Positions 50,026-58,547 of a stretch of DNA of 64,000 bases are shown piece by piece. Each line of letters starts with the position of its first letter. The stretch's first letter is position 1. The notes below the pieces were generated by a model. The model was given only the letters and a program-made list of their open reading frames with translations. It searched no databases and was not told where the DNA came from. The translations under genes were made by a program, and so were the position numbers. The stretch is from DATAUD01 sp035511075 (lineage in GTDB: Bacteria > Verrucomicrobiota > Verrucomicrobiia > Limisphaerales > Palsa-1400), in contig DATKFW010000131.1 in assembly GCA_035511075.1 (NCBI GenBank), forward strand, positions 218,250 through 282,249. Reading direction: 5' to 3'.

Positions 50026-52140
50026 TCACCGCGAAAGTTCGTTCCACAAAAATGTGTACGCCAGGGCTTCCATGAAGGCGGATTGCTTGTTGTTGGCCGC
50101 GGCGCCGTGGCCCCCCTCGGTATTTTCGTAATACAAAACGTCGTGCCCTTCTTCTTCGAGCCGCGCGGCCATTTTGCGCGCGTGCCCCGGATGCACGCGG
50201 TCGTCTCGCGTCGAGGTGGTGATGAGGATGGGGGGATATTTTTCGTCGGCGCGGGTGTTTTGGTACGGCGAATATTTCCGGATGTAGGCCCAATCCTCGG
50301 GATTATCCGGGTCGCCGTATTCGTCCATCCAACTGGCCCCCGCCAGCAGTTTGTTGTAGCGCCGCATATCCAGCAGCGGCGAGCCGCAATGGACCGCCCC
50401 GAATAGGTCCGGCCGTTCCGTGAGCATGACTCCCATGAGCAACCCGCCGTTGGACCGCCCCTCGATCCCCAGATGCCGGGCCGACGTCACGCCCCGCGCA
50501 ATCAGGTCCTCCGCCACCGCGATAAAATCGTCGTACGCGCGCTGCCGGTTTTGTTTGCGCGCCGCTTCATGCCATTTGGGGCCGAACTCGCCGCCGCCGC
50601 GAATGTTGGCCAGGACATAGACTCCTCCGCGCTCCAGCCAGGCTGCGCCGATGAACGAATTGTAGCCCGGAAGCATCGGAATCTCGAAGCCGCCATACCC
50701 GTTCAACATCGTGATGTTGCTGCCGTCCAATCGAAGCCCCTTGCGCGCGACCTGAAAGTAAGGAACCCGCGTGCCATCCCGGGACTTGGTGTCAAACTGC
50801 TGAATTTCCAGGCCGTCCGCGTTGAAGAACGCCGGCAGGGCCTTGATTTTTTCCATGTCCGGTTTGCCGGCCACTCCGAGATACAGGCTCGAAGGGGTCA
50901 AGAAATCCGTAAGGCTCATGAAATAATCGTCCGACTCGTTCGAATCAATTCCACTGATGCTGACCGTCCCGAAAGCCGGCGCGTTGATCGCCGTCCGCTC
51001 CCATTGCCCGCGCCTGAATCGCAGCCAATACGGACGGCTGTGAACGTTGTCCAATTCTGTCAATCCTAAATAGTGTTTGGTGTCCGTGATGGAATCCAGG
51101 GAGGCCCTCTCCGTGGGTTGAAACAGGATCGTAAGGTCCCGCGCCCCGCCCAGATAGTCCTCCAGGTTCTCAACCAACAGGGAACCGGCCGCGAAGGTCT
51201 TTCCATCGACGCTCCAGTCGCTTCGCAGTCGCAGCAGAAGGAACCGCCCGAATGTTTCAACCGTCGCATCGTCCGGCTTTTCGATTCGCACCCATTGGTC
51301 GCCGCGCCGGAGAAACGCCTGGTCCGTGAAAAATGTCACACCGCGCCGGATCATCTCGTAAACGTGCCCGTGATCGTGCTCGACGCTGACGCTGACCTCC
51401 ACGTCCTCCGGCTGTCCCTCAAACACTGTAACCGCCTCGGACAGCGGAGCGCCGCGCCGCCATTCCTTGATGACGCGCGGATAGCCCGAGCTGGTCAGCG
51501 AACCGGGACCGAAATCGGTGCCAACGTATAATGTGTTGCGATTCTTCCACGCCACATCGGTCTTGGCTTCCGGAACCGTGAATCCGCCGGGCAGGAACCG
51601 CCGATCCTTCAAATCGAACTCCCGGACGACGTCGGCGTCCGCTCCCCCGCGCGACAATTCCACCAGGCAACGGTCGTAACTGGGTTCAAGCACAGTGTAG
51701 CCGTGCCAGACCCAATTCTCCTTTTCCTCCGACGCCAGTTGGTCCAGGTCCAGGACCGTTTCCCAGGCCGGATTGGGCTTCTTGTATTCCTCCAGCGTCG
51801 TGCGGCGCCACAGGCCGCGAACATTTTTGTCGTCGCGCCAGAAGTTGTAGTAGTACTTGCCGTGTTTGGCGACCGCCGGGATCCTTTCGTGCGAATTCAA
51901 TATCGCTAACAGGCGGTCCTCCAACGCGGTAAAGCCTGGTGACGCTTCCAGTTTCCCCGTGCTGGCGGCATTTTGTTCGCGGACCCAGTCCAGGGCCTTC
52001 CCGCCGCTGACGTTTTCAAGCCACAAATACCGGTCGTCATTAGTGCTGTTCATATCGTTGGCCGCAAAGGCGCATGGGAGCGCGCCGCCCAGGAAGATGC
52101 CAAGGGCAACGACGGCGCGACTTTTGAATGGACAACTCAT
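50026..52140 (-). CDS. prolyl oligopeptidase family serine peptidase (S9A)
   Basis: The 704-residue exported protein has a signal peptide (VVALGIFLGGALPCAFA). The beta-propeller region is followed by the alpha/beta hydrolase with the nucleophile Ser in GIEGRSNGGLLMGVM, Asp in STRDDRVHPGHA and His in TEGGHGAAANNK. The catalytic triad is complete. It cleaves short peptides after proline or is a broader S9 oligopeptidase; which is not clear. ATG at 52140 is preceded by the divergent Gfo/Idh/MocA gene. Confidence 0.88.
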   Translation of the reverse strand: MSCPFKSRAVVALGIFLGGALPCAFAANDMNSTNDDRYLWLENVSGGKALDWVREQNAASTGKLEASPGFTALEDRLLAILNSHERIPAVAKHGKYYYNFWRDDKNVRGLWRRTTLEEYKKPNPAWETVLDLDQLASEEKENWVWHGYTVLEPSYDRCLVELSRGGADADVVREFDLKDRRFLPGGFTVPEAKTDVAWKNRNTLYVGTDFGPGSLTSSGYPRVIKEWRRGAPLSEAVTVFEGQPEDVEVSVSVEHDHGHVYEMIRRGVTFFTDQAFLRRGDQWVRIEKPDDATVETFGRFLLLRLRSDWSVDGKTFAAGSLLVENLEDYLGGARDLTILFQPTERASLDSITDTKHYLGLTELDNVHSRPYWLRFRRGQWERTAINAPAFGTVSISGIDSNESDDYFMSLTDFLTPSSLYLGVAGKPDMEKIKALPAFFNADGLEIQQFDTKSRDGTRVPYFQVARKGLRLDGSNITMLNGYGGFEIPMLPGYNSFIGAAWLERGGVYVLANIRGGGEFGPKWHEAARKQNRQRAYDDFIAVAEDLIARGVTSARHLGIEGRSNGGLLMGVMLTERPDLFGAVHCGSPLLDMRRYNKLLAGASWMDEYGDPDNPEDWAYIRKYSPYQNTRADEKYPPILITTSTRDDRVHPGHARKMAARLEEEGHDVLYYENTEGGHGAAANNKQSAFMEALAYTFLWNELSR

Positions 52141-52169
52141 GTCCGGAGTCTAACCTACGTGTCAATTCT

Positions 52170-53612
52170 ATGAAATCCAGAATGGATCGTCGCCGTTTTC
52201 TCAAAAAAACAGTATTTGCCGCCGGTGCCGTCTCCGCCGCCCGCTACCTGGCCTTTCCCAGTATCCTTTCGGCCCGTCAGCCCAGTGACGTCCTCAATTG
52301 CGTTCAAATCGGTTGCGGCGGCCGCGGCGGCACGCACCTGGAACAAGTCATTGTCGATCAGCGCCAAAGGCTCGTCGCGATGGTCGATCCGGATGACAGG
52401 CAGATCGCCTCCAAACGTAAATGGCTCCAGGATAAACACCAGGTGGATACCGGCAGCGTCTCGGCTTTTTCCGATTACCGCGTCATGTTTGACAAAATCA
52501 GCCCGCAAATCGACGCTGTTTTCATCGCCGCTCCGAACCATCACCACGCCGCCGCCGCCATGATGGCGATGGAGGCCGGCAAAAACGTTTACTGCGAAAA
52601 ACCGTTGACCCACGATATTTTCCAGGCGCGCAAATTGCGCGAAGCGAGTCTGCATTACAATAAACTCGCCACACAAATGGGCAACCAGGGCCATTGCGAG
52701 GGCGGGTATCGTCGTCTTTGCGAATTCATCTGGGCCGGCGTGATCGGCAATGTCACCGAAACTCATAGCTGGACCGATCGCGCCAACGGCGGCATCGGTC
52801 CGCGTCCTCCCACGCTGCCGGTGCCTGACGGCATGCACTGGGATTCCTGGATCGGTCCTGCCCCCTACCGCGATTTCCATTCCGATCTCCATCCTCACGA
52901 ATGGCATGGCTGGTACGATTTTGGCAACGGCTCCATCGGCAACATGGGCTGCCACGTCCTGGAAGGGGTCTTTTGGGCGCTCAAGGCCGATCACCCAACC
53001 AGCGTCGAAATGGAATACGTCCGCGGCGGCACAGACGAACGTTATCCCATCGGCAGCCGCGTGCGATGGGACATTCCCGCCCGCGAAAATATGCCCCCTT
53101 TGAAGGCTTATTGGTACGAGGGTCTTAACCCAACGACCACCAAGGACCCCACCGGCAGCCTTCACAAAGCCGTCGGCGACGCCCGAAATTTTCCCCCGCT
53201 CATCGCCAAATTGAAGGAGCAGTATCCCGATGAGGAATTGGACCGCGGCGACAGCGGCACTTTGTACGTCGGCGACAAAGGCATCATTTTCACCGAAACC
53301 TACGGCGGCCACATGCATGTTCTGCCCCTGGAGAAAATGAATGAAATCAAGCAGCCCCCCATGACCTTGCCGCGGCCAAATCCAAACCCGTTCATTGACT
53401 TCGTCGAAACCTGCCGCGCAGGGCGCACCGATACGGCGACGCCGATTGAATACGGCGCGCGTTTGACCGAATTTTGTCTTCTAGGCAACCTGGCGCAGCA
53501 CGCCGGAAAGGAAAACTTGGTGCAATGGGACGGCCCCAACATGAAAGTCACGAACAACCCCGAAGTCAACGAGTGGGTCAAACGTGATGACCGCAAAGGT
53601 TGGACCGTCTAA
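52170..53612 (+). CDS. Gfo/Idh/MocA family oxidoreductase with Tat signal
   Basis: The 480-residue protein has a twin-arginine signal (DRRRFLKKTVFAAGAVSAAR). The Rossmann domain begins VLNCVQIGCGGRGGTHLEQ, with the family motif EAGKNVYCEKPLTHDIFQAR and the later GNMGCHVLEGVFWAL. It resembles secreted sugar dehydrogenases or glycan-modifying oxidoreductases, abundant in Verrucomicrobiota and Planctomycetes. The NAD cofactor must bind before export. The substrate is not known. It stands alone, without obvious partner genes downstream. Confidence 0.88.
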   Translation: MKSRMDRRRFLKKTVFAAGAVSAARYLAFPSILSARQPSDVLNCVQIGCGGRGGTHLEQVIVDQRQRLVAMVDPDDRQIASKRKWLQDKHQVDTGSVSAFSDYRVMFDKISPQIDAVFIAAPNHHHAAAAMMAMEAGKNVYCEKPLTHDIFQARKLREASLHYNKLATQMGNQGHCEGGYRRLCEFIWAGVIGNVTETHSWTDRANGGIGPRPPTLPVPDGMHWDSWIGPAPYRDFHSDLHPHEWHGWYDFGNGSIGNMGCHVLEGVFWALKADHPTSVEMEYVRGGTDERYPIGSRVRWDIPARENMPPLKAYWYEGLNPTTTKDPTGSLHKAVGDARNFPPLIAKLKEQYPDEELDRGDSGTLYVGDKGIIFTETYGGHMHVLPLEKMNEIKQPPMTLPRPNPNPFIDFVETCRAGRTDTATPIEYGARLTEFCLLGNLAQHAGKENLVQWDGPNMKVTNNPEVNEWVKRDDRKGWTV

Positions 53613-53680
53613 GCAGTGAGGAGGACTCCCCGCCCCCGCGAAGCGTCCGCCGTAGCGCAGAGCGCGAAGGAGGACCGATC

Positions 53681-55138
53681 CTACGCAGCCGCCTGCACAG
53701 CCCGCGAAGCCGCTAGATCCACCTTGCGCTGGCGCAGGCTCTTGAAAAATTCGTAGCCCTCCCGGCATCGCCTCACAAAAATATCCTTGTCCTCGAGCAT
53801 CGTCTTGATAATGCGCAGAATCGGCTTGGGCCGGAGGTAATAAGCGCGGTAAAACCGGTCCACCGCCTCGAAAATCTCATCCTTGTTCAGACCCGGGTAC
53901 TCCAGCGAGCTTTGTTGAAAGCCGTCGTCATGCACGATGTCCGTCTTGTCCTTCTTGGCGAACCATCCGTTTTGCCGCGCCATCTCGAAAAGTTCCGTGC
54001 CGGGATACGGCGCCGCCAGCGAAACCTGGATGCTGAATACGTCCAGCTCCATGGCATAACGAATCGTCTGCTCGATGGTTTCCCGCGTTTCCACCGGCAG
54101 GCCAAGAATGAACGTCCCATGTATCACCACTCCGGCCTTCTGGCAGGCCCGCGTGAATCGCCGCGCCTCGTCCAGTTGAATTCCCTTTTTGATTCGGTTA
54201 AGGATTTCCTGGTTCCCGCTTTCGTAACCAACCAGGAAAAGCCGCAGCCCCGAATCCTTGAACGACTTGATCGTGTCATAATCGAGGTTCGCTCGGCTGT
54301 TGCACGACCACGTCAAACCCAGCGGCGCGAGCTTCTTGGCGATTTCCCGCGCGCGAGGCAGGTTGGCCGTGAACGTGTCGTCGTCGAAGAAAAACTCCTG
54401 CACCTGCGGGAACAGCATCTTGGCGTGCGCCATTTCGCCGGCGACATTTTCCGGCGAACGAACCCGGTACTTGTGCCCGCCGATCGTTTGCGGCCAGAGG
54501 CAAAATGTGCATTGCGCCGGGCAGCCCCGCCCCGTGTAAAGACTCAGGTAGGGATGCAACAAGTAGCCGATGAAATACCGCTCGATCTCCAGGTCCCGCT
54601 TATAAGTATCGACCACCCACGGAAGCGTATCCATGTTGGAAATCATCTCGCGTTCCCGGTTGTGGACAATCTTGCCCTCCGGCGTCCGGTAGGACAGCCC
54701 GTCGATTTGCGCCAGCGGTCGCCCTTCGGCGACGTCTTTGCACGTAAAATCAAACTCCTTTCGTCCCACCCAATCAATCGCCCAGGACGCCTTCAACGTT
54801 TCCGTCGGCAGGACCGCCGCGTGCGCCCCAACAAATCCAATCTTGGTTTCCGGCCTTTGTTGTTTGATCGCTTCGGCCACTTTCGAGTCGTTCTTCAGCG
54901 ACGGAGTCGAAGTATTGATGATGACAAGCTCGTAATCTCGCGCGATCTCCAGGCATTGCTTGATGTCGATGTCGTGCGGCGGGCAATCCAGCAGCCGGCT
55001 ATTGGGCACCAGCGCCGCCGGTTGCGCCAGCCACGTCGGATACCAAAACGACGTCACTTCCCGCCGCGCTTGATAGCGCGAGCCGGCGCCACCGTCAAAT
55101 CCGTCAAAACTCGGCGGTGATAGAAATAAAGTTTTCAT
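53681..55138 (-). CDS. hpnJ: hopanoid-associated B12-binding radical SAM protein HpnJ
   Basis: The 485-residue protein has the HpnJ N-terminus MKTLFLSPPSFDGFDGGAGS, a B12-binding-like domain (LVIINTSTPSL, KIGFVGAHAAVLPTE) and the radical SAM cluster motif in GRGCPAQCTFCLWP (CxxxCxxC, near residue 195). VQEFFFDDDTFTANL and GIVIHGTFILGLPVETRET-type segments follow. HpnJ takes part in making the cyclitol ether of bacteriohopanetetrol in other bacteria. Here it lies 35 bases after hpnH. The frame is open 108 bases upstream, but ATG 55138 is the family start. Confidence 0.85.
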   Translation of the reverse strand: MKTLFLSPPSFDGFDGGAGSRYQARREVTSFWYPTWLAQPAALVPNSRLLDCPPHDIDIKQCLEIARDYELVIINTSTPSLKNDSKVAEAIKQQRPETKIGFVGAHAAVLPTETLKASWAIDWVGRKEFDFTCKDVAEGRPLAQIDGLSYRTPEGKIVHNREREMISNMDTLPWVVDTYKRDLEIERYFIGYLLHPYLSLYTGRGCPAQCTFCLWPQTIGGHKYRVRSPENVAGEMAHAKMLFPQVQEFFFDDDTFTANLPRAREIAKKLAPLGLTWSCNSRANLDYDTIKSFKDSGLRLFLVGYESGNQEILNRIKKGIQLDEARRFTRACQKAGVVIHGTFILGLPVETRETIEQTIRYAMELDVFSIQVSLAAPYPGTELFEMARQNGWFAKKDKTDIVHDDGFQQSSLEYPGLNKDEIFEAVDRFYRAYYLRPKPILRIIKTMLEDKDIFVRRCREGYEFFKSLRQRKVDLAASRAVQAAA

Positions 55139-55173
55139 GCTTTGAAACGAACGGGATATGCCGCGCCTGAAAA

Positions 55174-56517
55174 TCAGGGCGCGCTGTTCTTCTTTGCGAT
55201 CTTGGCCAGGAGCTCCTCGCGCTGCGAGGCGTCCCCAGTGCCGCACCCGCCGGCCGGAGTGTTGATCGCCGCCTTGGCTTCGGCCAGATGGCCCTTGCCA
55301 ATCGAGACACCGTTAAAGGCCTTGACCGAGCTCCCCGCGTAATACGGCTTGGGCTTGGCGCCAAAATTGAATGCAAAATTTTGGAACATGTCCCGCGGGC
55401 TGCCGCTCAGCGCGATGCTCTGTTCGTAGCCGCAATGCACCATGCAATTCTCGCATCGCGGATCGCGCGCCACGCCGTCCACAACGCCGTACTTGTTCCA
55501 GTCGACCTTCGACAACATCTCCTGGTAGCCCGGATAATGTCCGTCGGTCATCAGGTAGCAGGGCGCCTTCCACCCGCGAACATTGCGCGTCGGAATGGCC
55601 CAGGCCGTGCAGGTCAATTCCCTTTTGCCCGCCAGAAATTCCTGGTAACCCGGCGTCCCAAATATCGTGAACCGTCGGCCCCATTCCTCGATCTTGGCGA
55701 ATTTCTCCCGCGTCATCTTTCGTGTCAGGAAAAAGTCCTCCGGCTGTTTGCCCAGGCGCGTGACCATGTCTTTCTTGGCCGCGTCATATTCGTAACCGGG
55801 CGAAATCGTGTGGCCGTCCACTTCCATCGACGAGAAGAACTCGAACATCTGTTCGATTTCAAGTGCGTCGGTCTCCCTGTAAACGGTCGTGTTGGTCGCC
55901 ACCTGGTAGCCCAGAATCTTGGCCATGCGAATGGCCTCCACGCATTCCTTGAAGACGCCCTCGCGCTCCACGATCAAATCGTGCGTGTACTCCAGTCCGT
56001 CAATATGAACGTTCCAATACATCCACTTGGTCGGCCGCATCACAGGGCGCCGGTCGGATTTCCCCTTGCGGATGGTCTCGACGTCCTTTTCGGAAACAAG
56101 CTTTTGTTCCAGCAATTTGCCAAGCGTCGGCTCCAGTCCGCCATTATACACGCTGGCAAGGTAATCCTTCATCTTCTTGCGCATCGACGTGCCGTTGGTG
56201 CACACGTACACAATGCGCCCCTGCTGAAGCAATCCGGCGGTCAACTCCTCGATCTTCGGGTAAATAAGCGGTTCGCCGCCGCAGATCGACACCATCGGCG
56301 CGTCGCATTCCTTGGCCGCCGCAAGGCAGTCCTCCAGCGGCATCATGTCTTTGAGGCTCGTGGAATATTCGCGAATGCGCCCGCACCCGGTGCAAGTCAG
56401 ATTGCAGGTGTGCAGCGGTTCAAGTTGTAGCACCACCGCGAACTTGGGCGTCCGCAGAAGTTTGTGTTTGACAATGTGCGCGGCGATCTTCGCCGTCAAC
56501 GCGAGTGGAAATCGCAT
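55174..56517 (-). CDS. hpnH: adenosyl-hopene transferase HpnH (radical SAM)
   Basis: The 447-residue protein begins FPLALTAKIAAHIVKHKLLR and has the radical SAM motif CNLTCTGCGRIREYS, then MVSICGGEPLIYPKIEEL, VYVCTNGTSMRKKM, WNVHIDGLEYTHD and a C-terminal cysteine pattern CENCMVHCGY. HpnH joins the adenosyl group to diploptene, the first step to extended hopanoids. It is longer than usual (about 340-380) because of a 45-residue insertion before the YWNVHIDG segment, plus a tail with GGCGTG. No squalene-hopene cyclase is in the window. Confidence 0.88.
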   Translation of the reverse strand: MRFPLALTAKIAAHIVKHKLLRTPKFAVVLQLEPLHTCNLTCTGCGRIREYSTSLKDMMPLEDCLAAAKECDAPMVSICGGEPLIYPKIEELTAGLLQQGRIVYVCTNGTSMRKKMKDYLASVYNGGLEPTLGKLLEQKLVSEKDVETIRKGKSDRRPVMRPTKWMYWNVHIDGLEYTHDLIVEREGVFKECVEAIRMAKILGYQVATNTTVYRETDALEIEQMFEFFSSMEVDGHTISPGYEYDAAKKDMVTRLGKQPEDFFLTRKMTREKFAKIEEWGRRFTIFGTPGYQEFLAGKRELTCTAWAIPTRNVRGWKAPCYLMTDGHYPGYQEMLSKVDWNKYGVVDGVARDPRCENCMVHCGYEQSIALSGSPRDMFQNFAFNFGAKPKPYYAGSSVKAFNGVSIGKGHLAEAKAAINTPAGGCGTGDASQREELLAKIAKKNSAP

Positions 56518-56523
56518 AGTTTT

Positions 56524-56739
56524 TTAATTTATTTGAGCCAATTCCCCGTTGGACGCTACCCGCGTCGGTTGGGGAAGAGTTTGCCGGGGCGCTTGTTTGG
56601 TACTTGCCAGGCCCGGCAGGAACAACATCAAAGGATTAAACGCTGGCGTCGCGTTAAAACCGCCGCAACCGTTGCCGATCACAAGCACCACCGCCGCCAT
56701 CGCTAGAGATTTGAGTATTGGACAGACTTTTGCAGTCAC
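56524..56739 (-). CDS. small exported protein or lipoprotein
   Basis: The 71-residue protein has a hydrophobic segment (LAMAAVVLVIGNGCGGFN), and a cysteine follows it, as in a lipoprotein, though the lipobox is not ideal (GNGC). The rest (APRQTLPQPTRVASNGELAQ) is soluble. Start is GTG at 56739 or ATG at 56700. It is 6 bases upstream of hpnH and likely in the same transcript. No family is recognised. Confidence 0.45.
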   Translation of the reverse strand: MTAKVCPILKSLAMAAVVLVIGNGCGGFNATPAFNPLMLFLPGLASTKQAPRQTLPQPTRVASNGELAQIN

Positions 56740-56822
56740 ACGGGAAAGTATATAGACCCTTGCGCCGTTCGCAACAATTTATTCTTGTCGGGGAAAACCT
56801 TACACGATTGCCGCTTTATTCT

Positions 56823-58265
56823 TCAAGGCTTCAGTTCGTATGTCCCAATATCTGTTCCCTGCATTTCGGTGACTGTTTTCTTGACATGGTTGTTCTCAAT
56901 CGTCCGCGGACCAGCCTTGGACACCGCCAGAAATTCACCGGAAGCGTCTTCGTCGTATATCACCCAGTCATGAGTGTCCCCGGCGGCGGGAAGCCCGATA
57001 ATCACAAACCGCCCGGCTCTGAGTTCGTGGTCAATGGTCTCGAACAGTGCCGCCAGCGGAAACTGCCTGCCGTGCGCCTGGATGAATTGCTGGTGGAACG
57101 TGAATCCCGCAATTGTCTTCCCATCGAAATTGTGGAAGCTGCCGTCCGCCTTGTTCTTCCATGCAGTTTGCTGCTCGTAATATGAACCCGGCACGCGACC
57201 CGTCAGCTTGAGCACCATTTCCACCGAACTGGGAATGCACGACATGGCGTACTTCTGTTCGTGTGCATCGATGATCTCCCGGTCAAACTTGGCCAGGCGG
57301 AGCCGCGGCGCTGCGCCCGCCTCCGCGAGCTGTTCTGTGCTCATTTGTCGCGACAACTCCAGGCGCGCCGAGATGGCTCGCGGGTCGCCCTGGATCGCGG
57401 CCAGGTCCAGCCACTTGTAGGCCTGGACAACATCCCGTGCCACACCCCGTCCATCACGGAAGGCGAGTCCGAGCGACATTTGCCCGCCTTCGTCGCCTTG
57501 TTCCGCAGCCCTCCGAAACCAATCCACCGCCGCGTGCTCGTCTCGCTTCACCCCTTTGCCCTCCTGACAGCAACGACCAAGGGTTTCTTGCGCCAGCGCC
57601 TCGTTCTCTTCGGCAGCTTTGCGCGACCACTTCGCGGCTTTGGCATAATTTGTGGCCACGTCCAATCCTTGAAAGTAAGCTCGACCGAGGAGTGCCTGGG
57701 CCAGGGCATCTCCGTGAACCGCCGCCTTCCGAATCCACTTCTTCCCTTCCTCCAGATTTTTCGTACTGCCCCGACCGTAAAGACAAGACAAGCCTACCGT
57801 GAGTTCGGCCACGGAGTTCCCATGGTCGGCCATCTTCCGAAGCGTTTCGCCGGCGTTTGCGGTATTGGTCACGAATGGCACTCCAAGCACGGCGAGGCCG
57901 AGAAGGTAGGCTTGGGCGTCAGAATCGCCTTGGGTAGCGGCTTTATCGAGCCATTTCACAGCTTCCGGAATATCCACGGCGACGCCCTGACCGCGAAGGT
58001 AGCTCACGCCCAGAGCGGTTTGGGCTTTTGCGTCGTTTTGTTCCGCCGCTTTGCGAAACCAGTTCACCGCCTCCGCCCGATGCTCGTAGCTGTCCCGCCC
58101 TGTCACATAATATCTCCCGACATCGTATTGAGCCCTCACATCGCCCGTTTCGGCTTTGCGCAGTTCTAGGAGCATGCTGCCTTGGGTTGACTCCTGCGTC
58201 CTGGAAACACAGCCAGGAGTTCCCACGAGAAGTGCCAGGGAAATAACGTGCAAACAGTACTTCAT
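56823..58265 (-). CDS. Sel1-repeat lipoprotein with C39-like cysteine peptidase domain
   Basis: The 480-residue protein starts with a lipoprotein signal (LHVISLALLVGTPGC, Cys at about 19). Residues about 35-320 are seven or eight Sel1 repeats (for example AEAVNWFRKAAEQNDAKAQT, GVSYLRGQGVAVD, KWLDKAATQGD). The last 110 residues form a papain-like C39-type domain with Cys in KYAMSCIPSSVEMVLKLTGR and His in GDTHDWVIYDED. The Cys and His are both present; a catalytic third residue is likely Asp in DED. Sel1 repeats usually bind partner proteins and the peptidase may act on them. The frame is open to 58559, but the ATG at 58265 gives the lipoprotein signal. Confidence 0.75.
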   Translation of the reverse strand: MKYCLHVISLALLVGTPGCVSRTQESTQGSMLLELRKAETGDVRAQYDVGRYYVTGRDSYEHRAEAVNWFRKAAEQNDAKAQTALGVSYLRGQGVAVDIPEAVKWLDKAATQGDSDAQAYLLGLAVLGVPFVTNTANAGETLRKMADHGNSVAELTVGLSCLYGRGSTKNLEEGKKWIRKAAVHGDALAQALLGRAYFQGLDVATNYAKAAKWSRKAAEENEALAQETLGRCCQEGKGVKRDEHAAVDWFRRAAEQGDEGGQMSLGLAFRDGRGVARDVVQAYKWLDLAAIQGDPRAISARLELSRQMSTEQLAEAGAAPRLRLAKFDREIIDAHEQKYAMSCIPSSVEMVLKLTGRVPGSYYEQQTAWKNKADGSFHNFDGKTIAGFTFHQQFIQAHGRQFPLAALFETIDHELRAGRFVIIGLPAAGDTHDWVIYDEDASGEFLAVSKAGPRTIENNHVKKTVTEMQGTDIGTYELKP

Positions 58266-58376
58266 GGTCTCGCCGGCAAGAGTCTTGGCTCCTATGCAGG
58301 CGTTTGACAAGAACAACGACTCGCAATTCATGTTCAAAGACGCCTTAGCCGTATTCATCCAGATGGATCGGGGATC

Positions 58377-58418
58377 GCGGACGTCCCCGTCCGCAGCCTT
58401 CGGCGTCCCGCCGAAGGC
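58377..58418. repeat. two adjacent perfect hairpins (REP-like)
   Basis: GCGGACG (58377-58383) pairs with CGTCCGC (58388-58394). GCCTTCGGCG (58396-58405) pairs with CGCCGAAGGC (58409-58418). They lie side by side in the 282-base gap between the Sel1-C39 gene and the divergent S10 peptidase, upstream of both starts. The pattern is like REP/BIME elements found in intergenic DNA. No other feature is visible in the gap. Confidence 0.5.
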
Positions 58419-58547
58419 ATCGGGGCCTTTGCGATGGCTCACCAAACAGTGAATCGCTTTGAGGTCCCCACGGCGGCAACTACATGGATGCGCCTTAGCG
58501 CTTGCGCGTCGTTTCCACCCGTCTAAAATGCCGCTTAAAAGAAGCTG

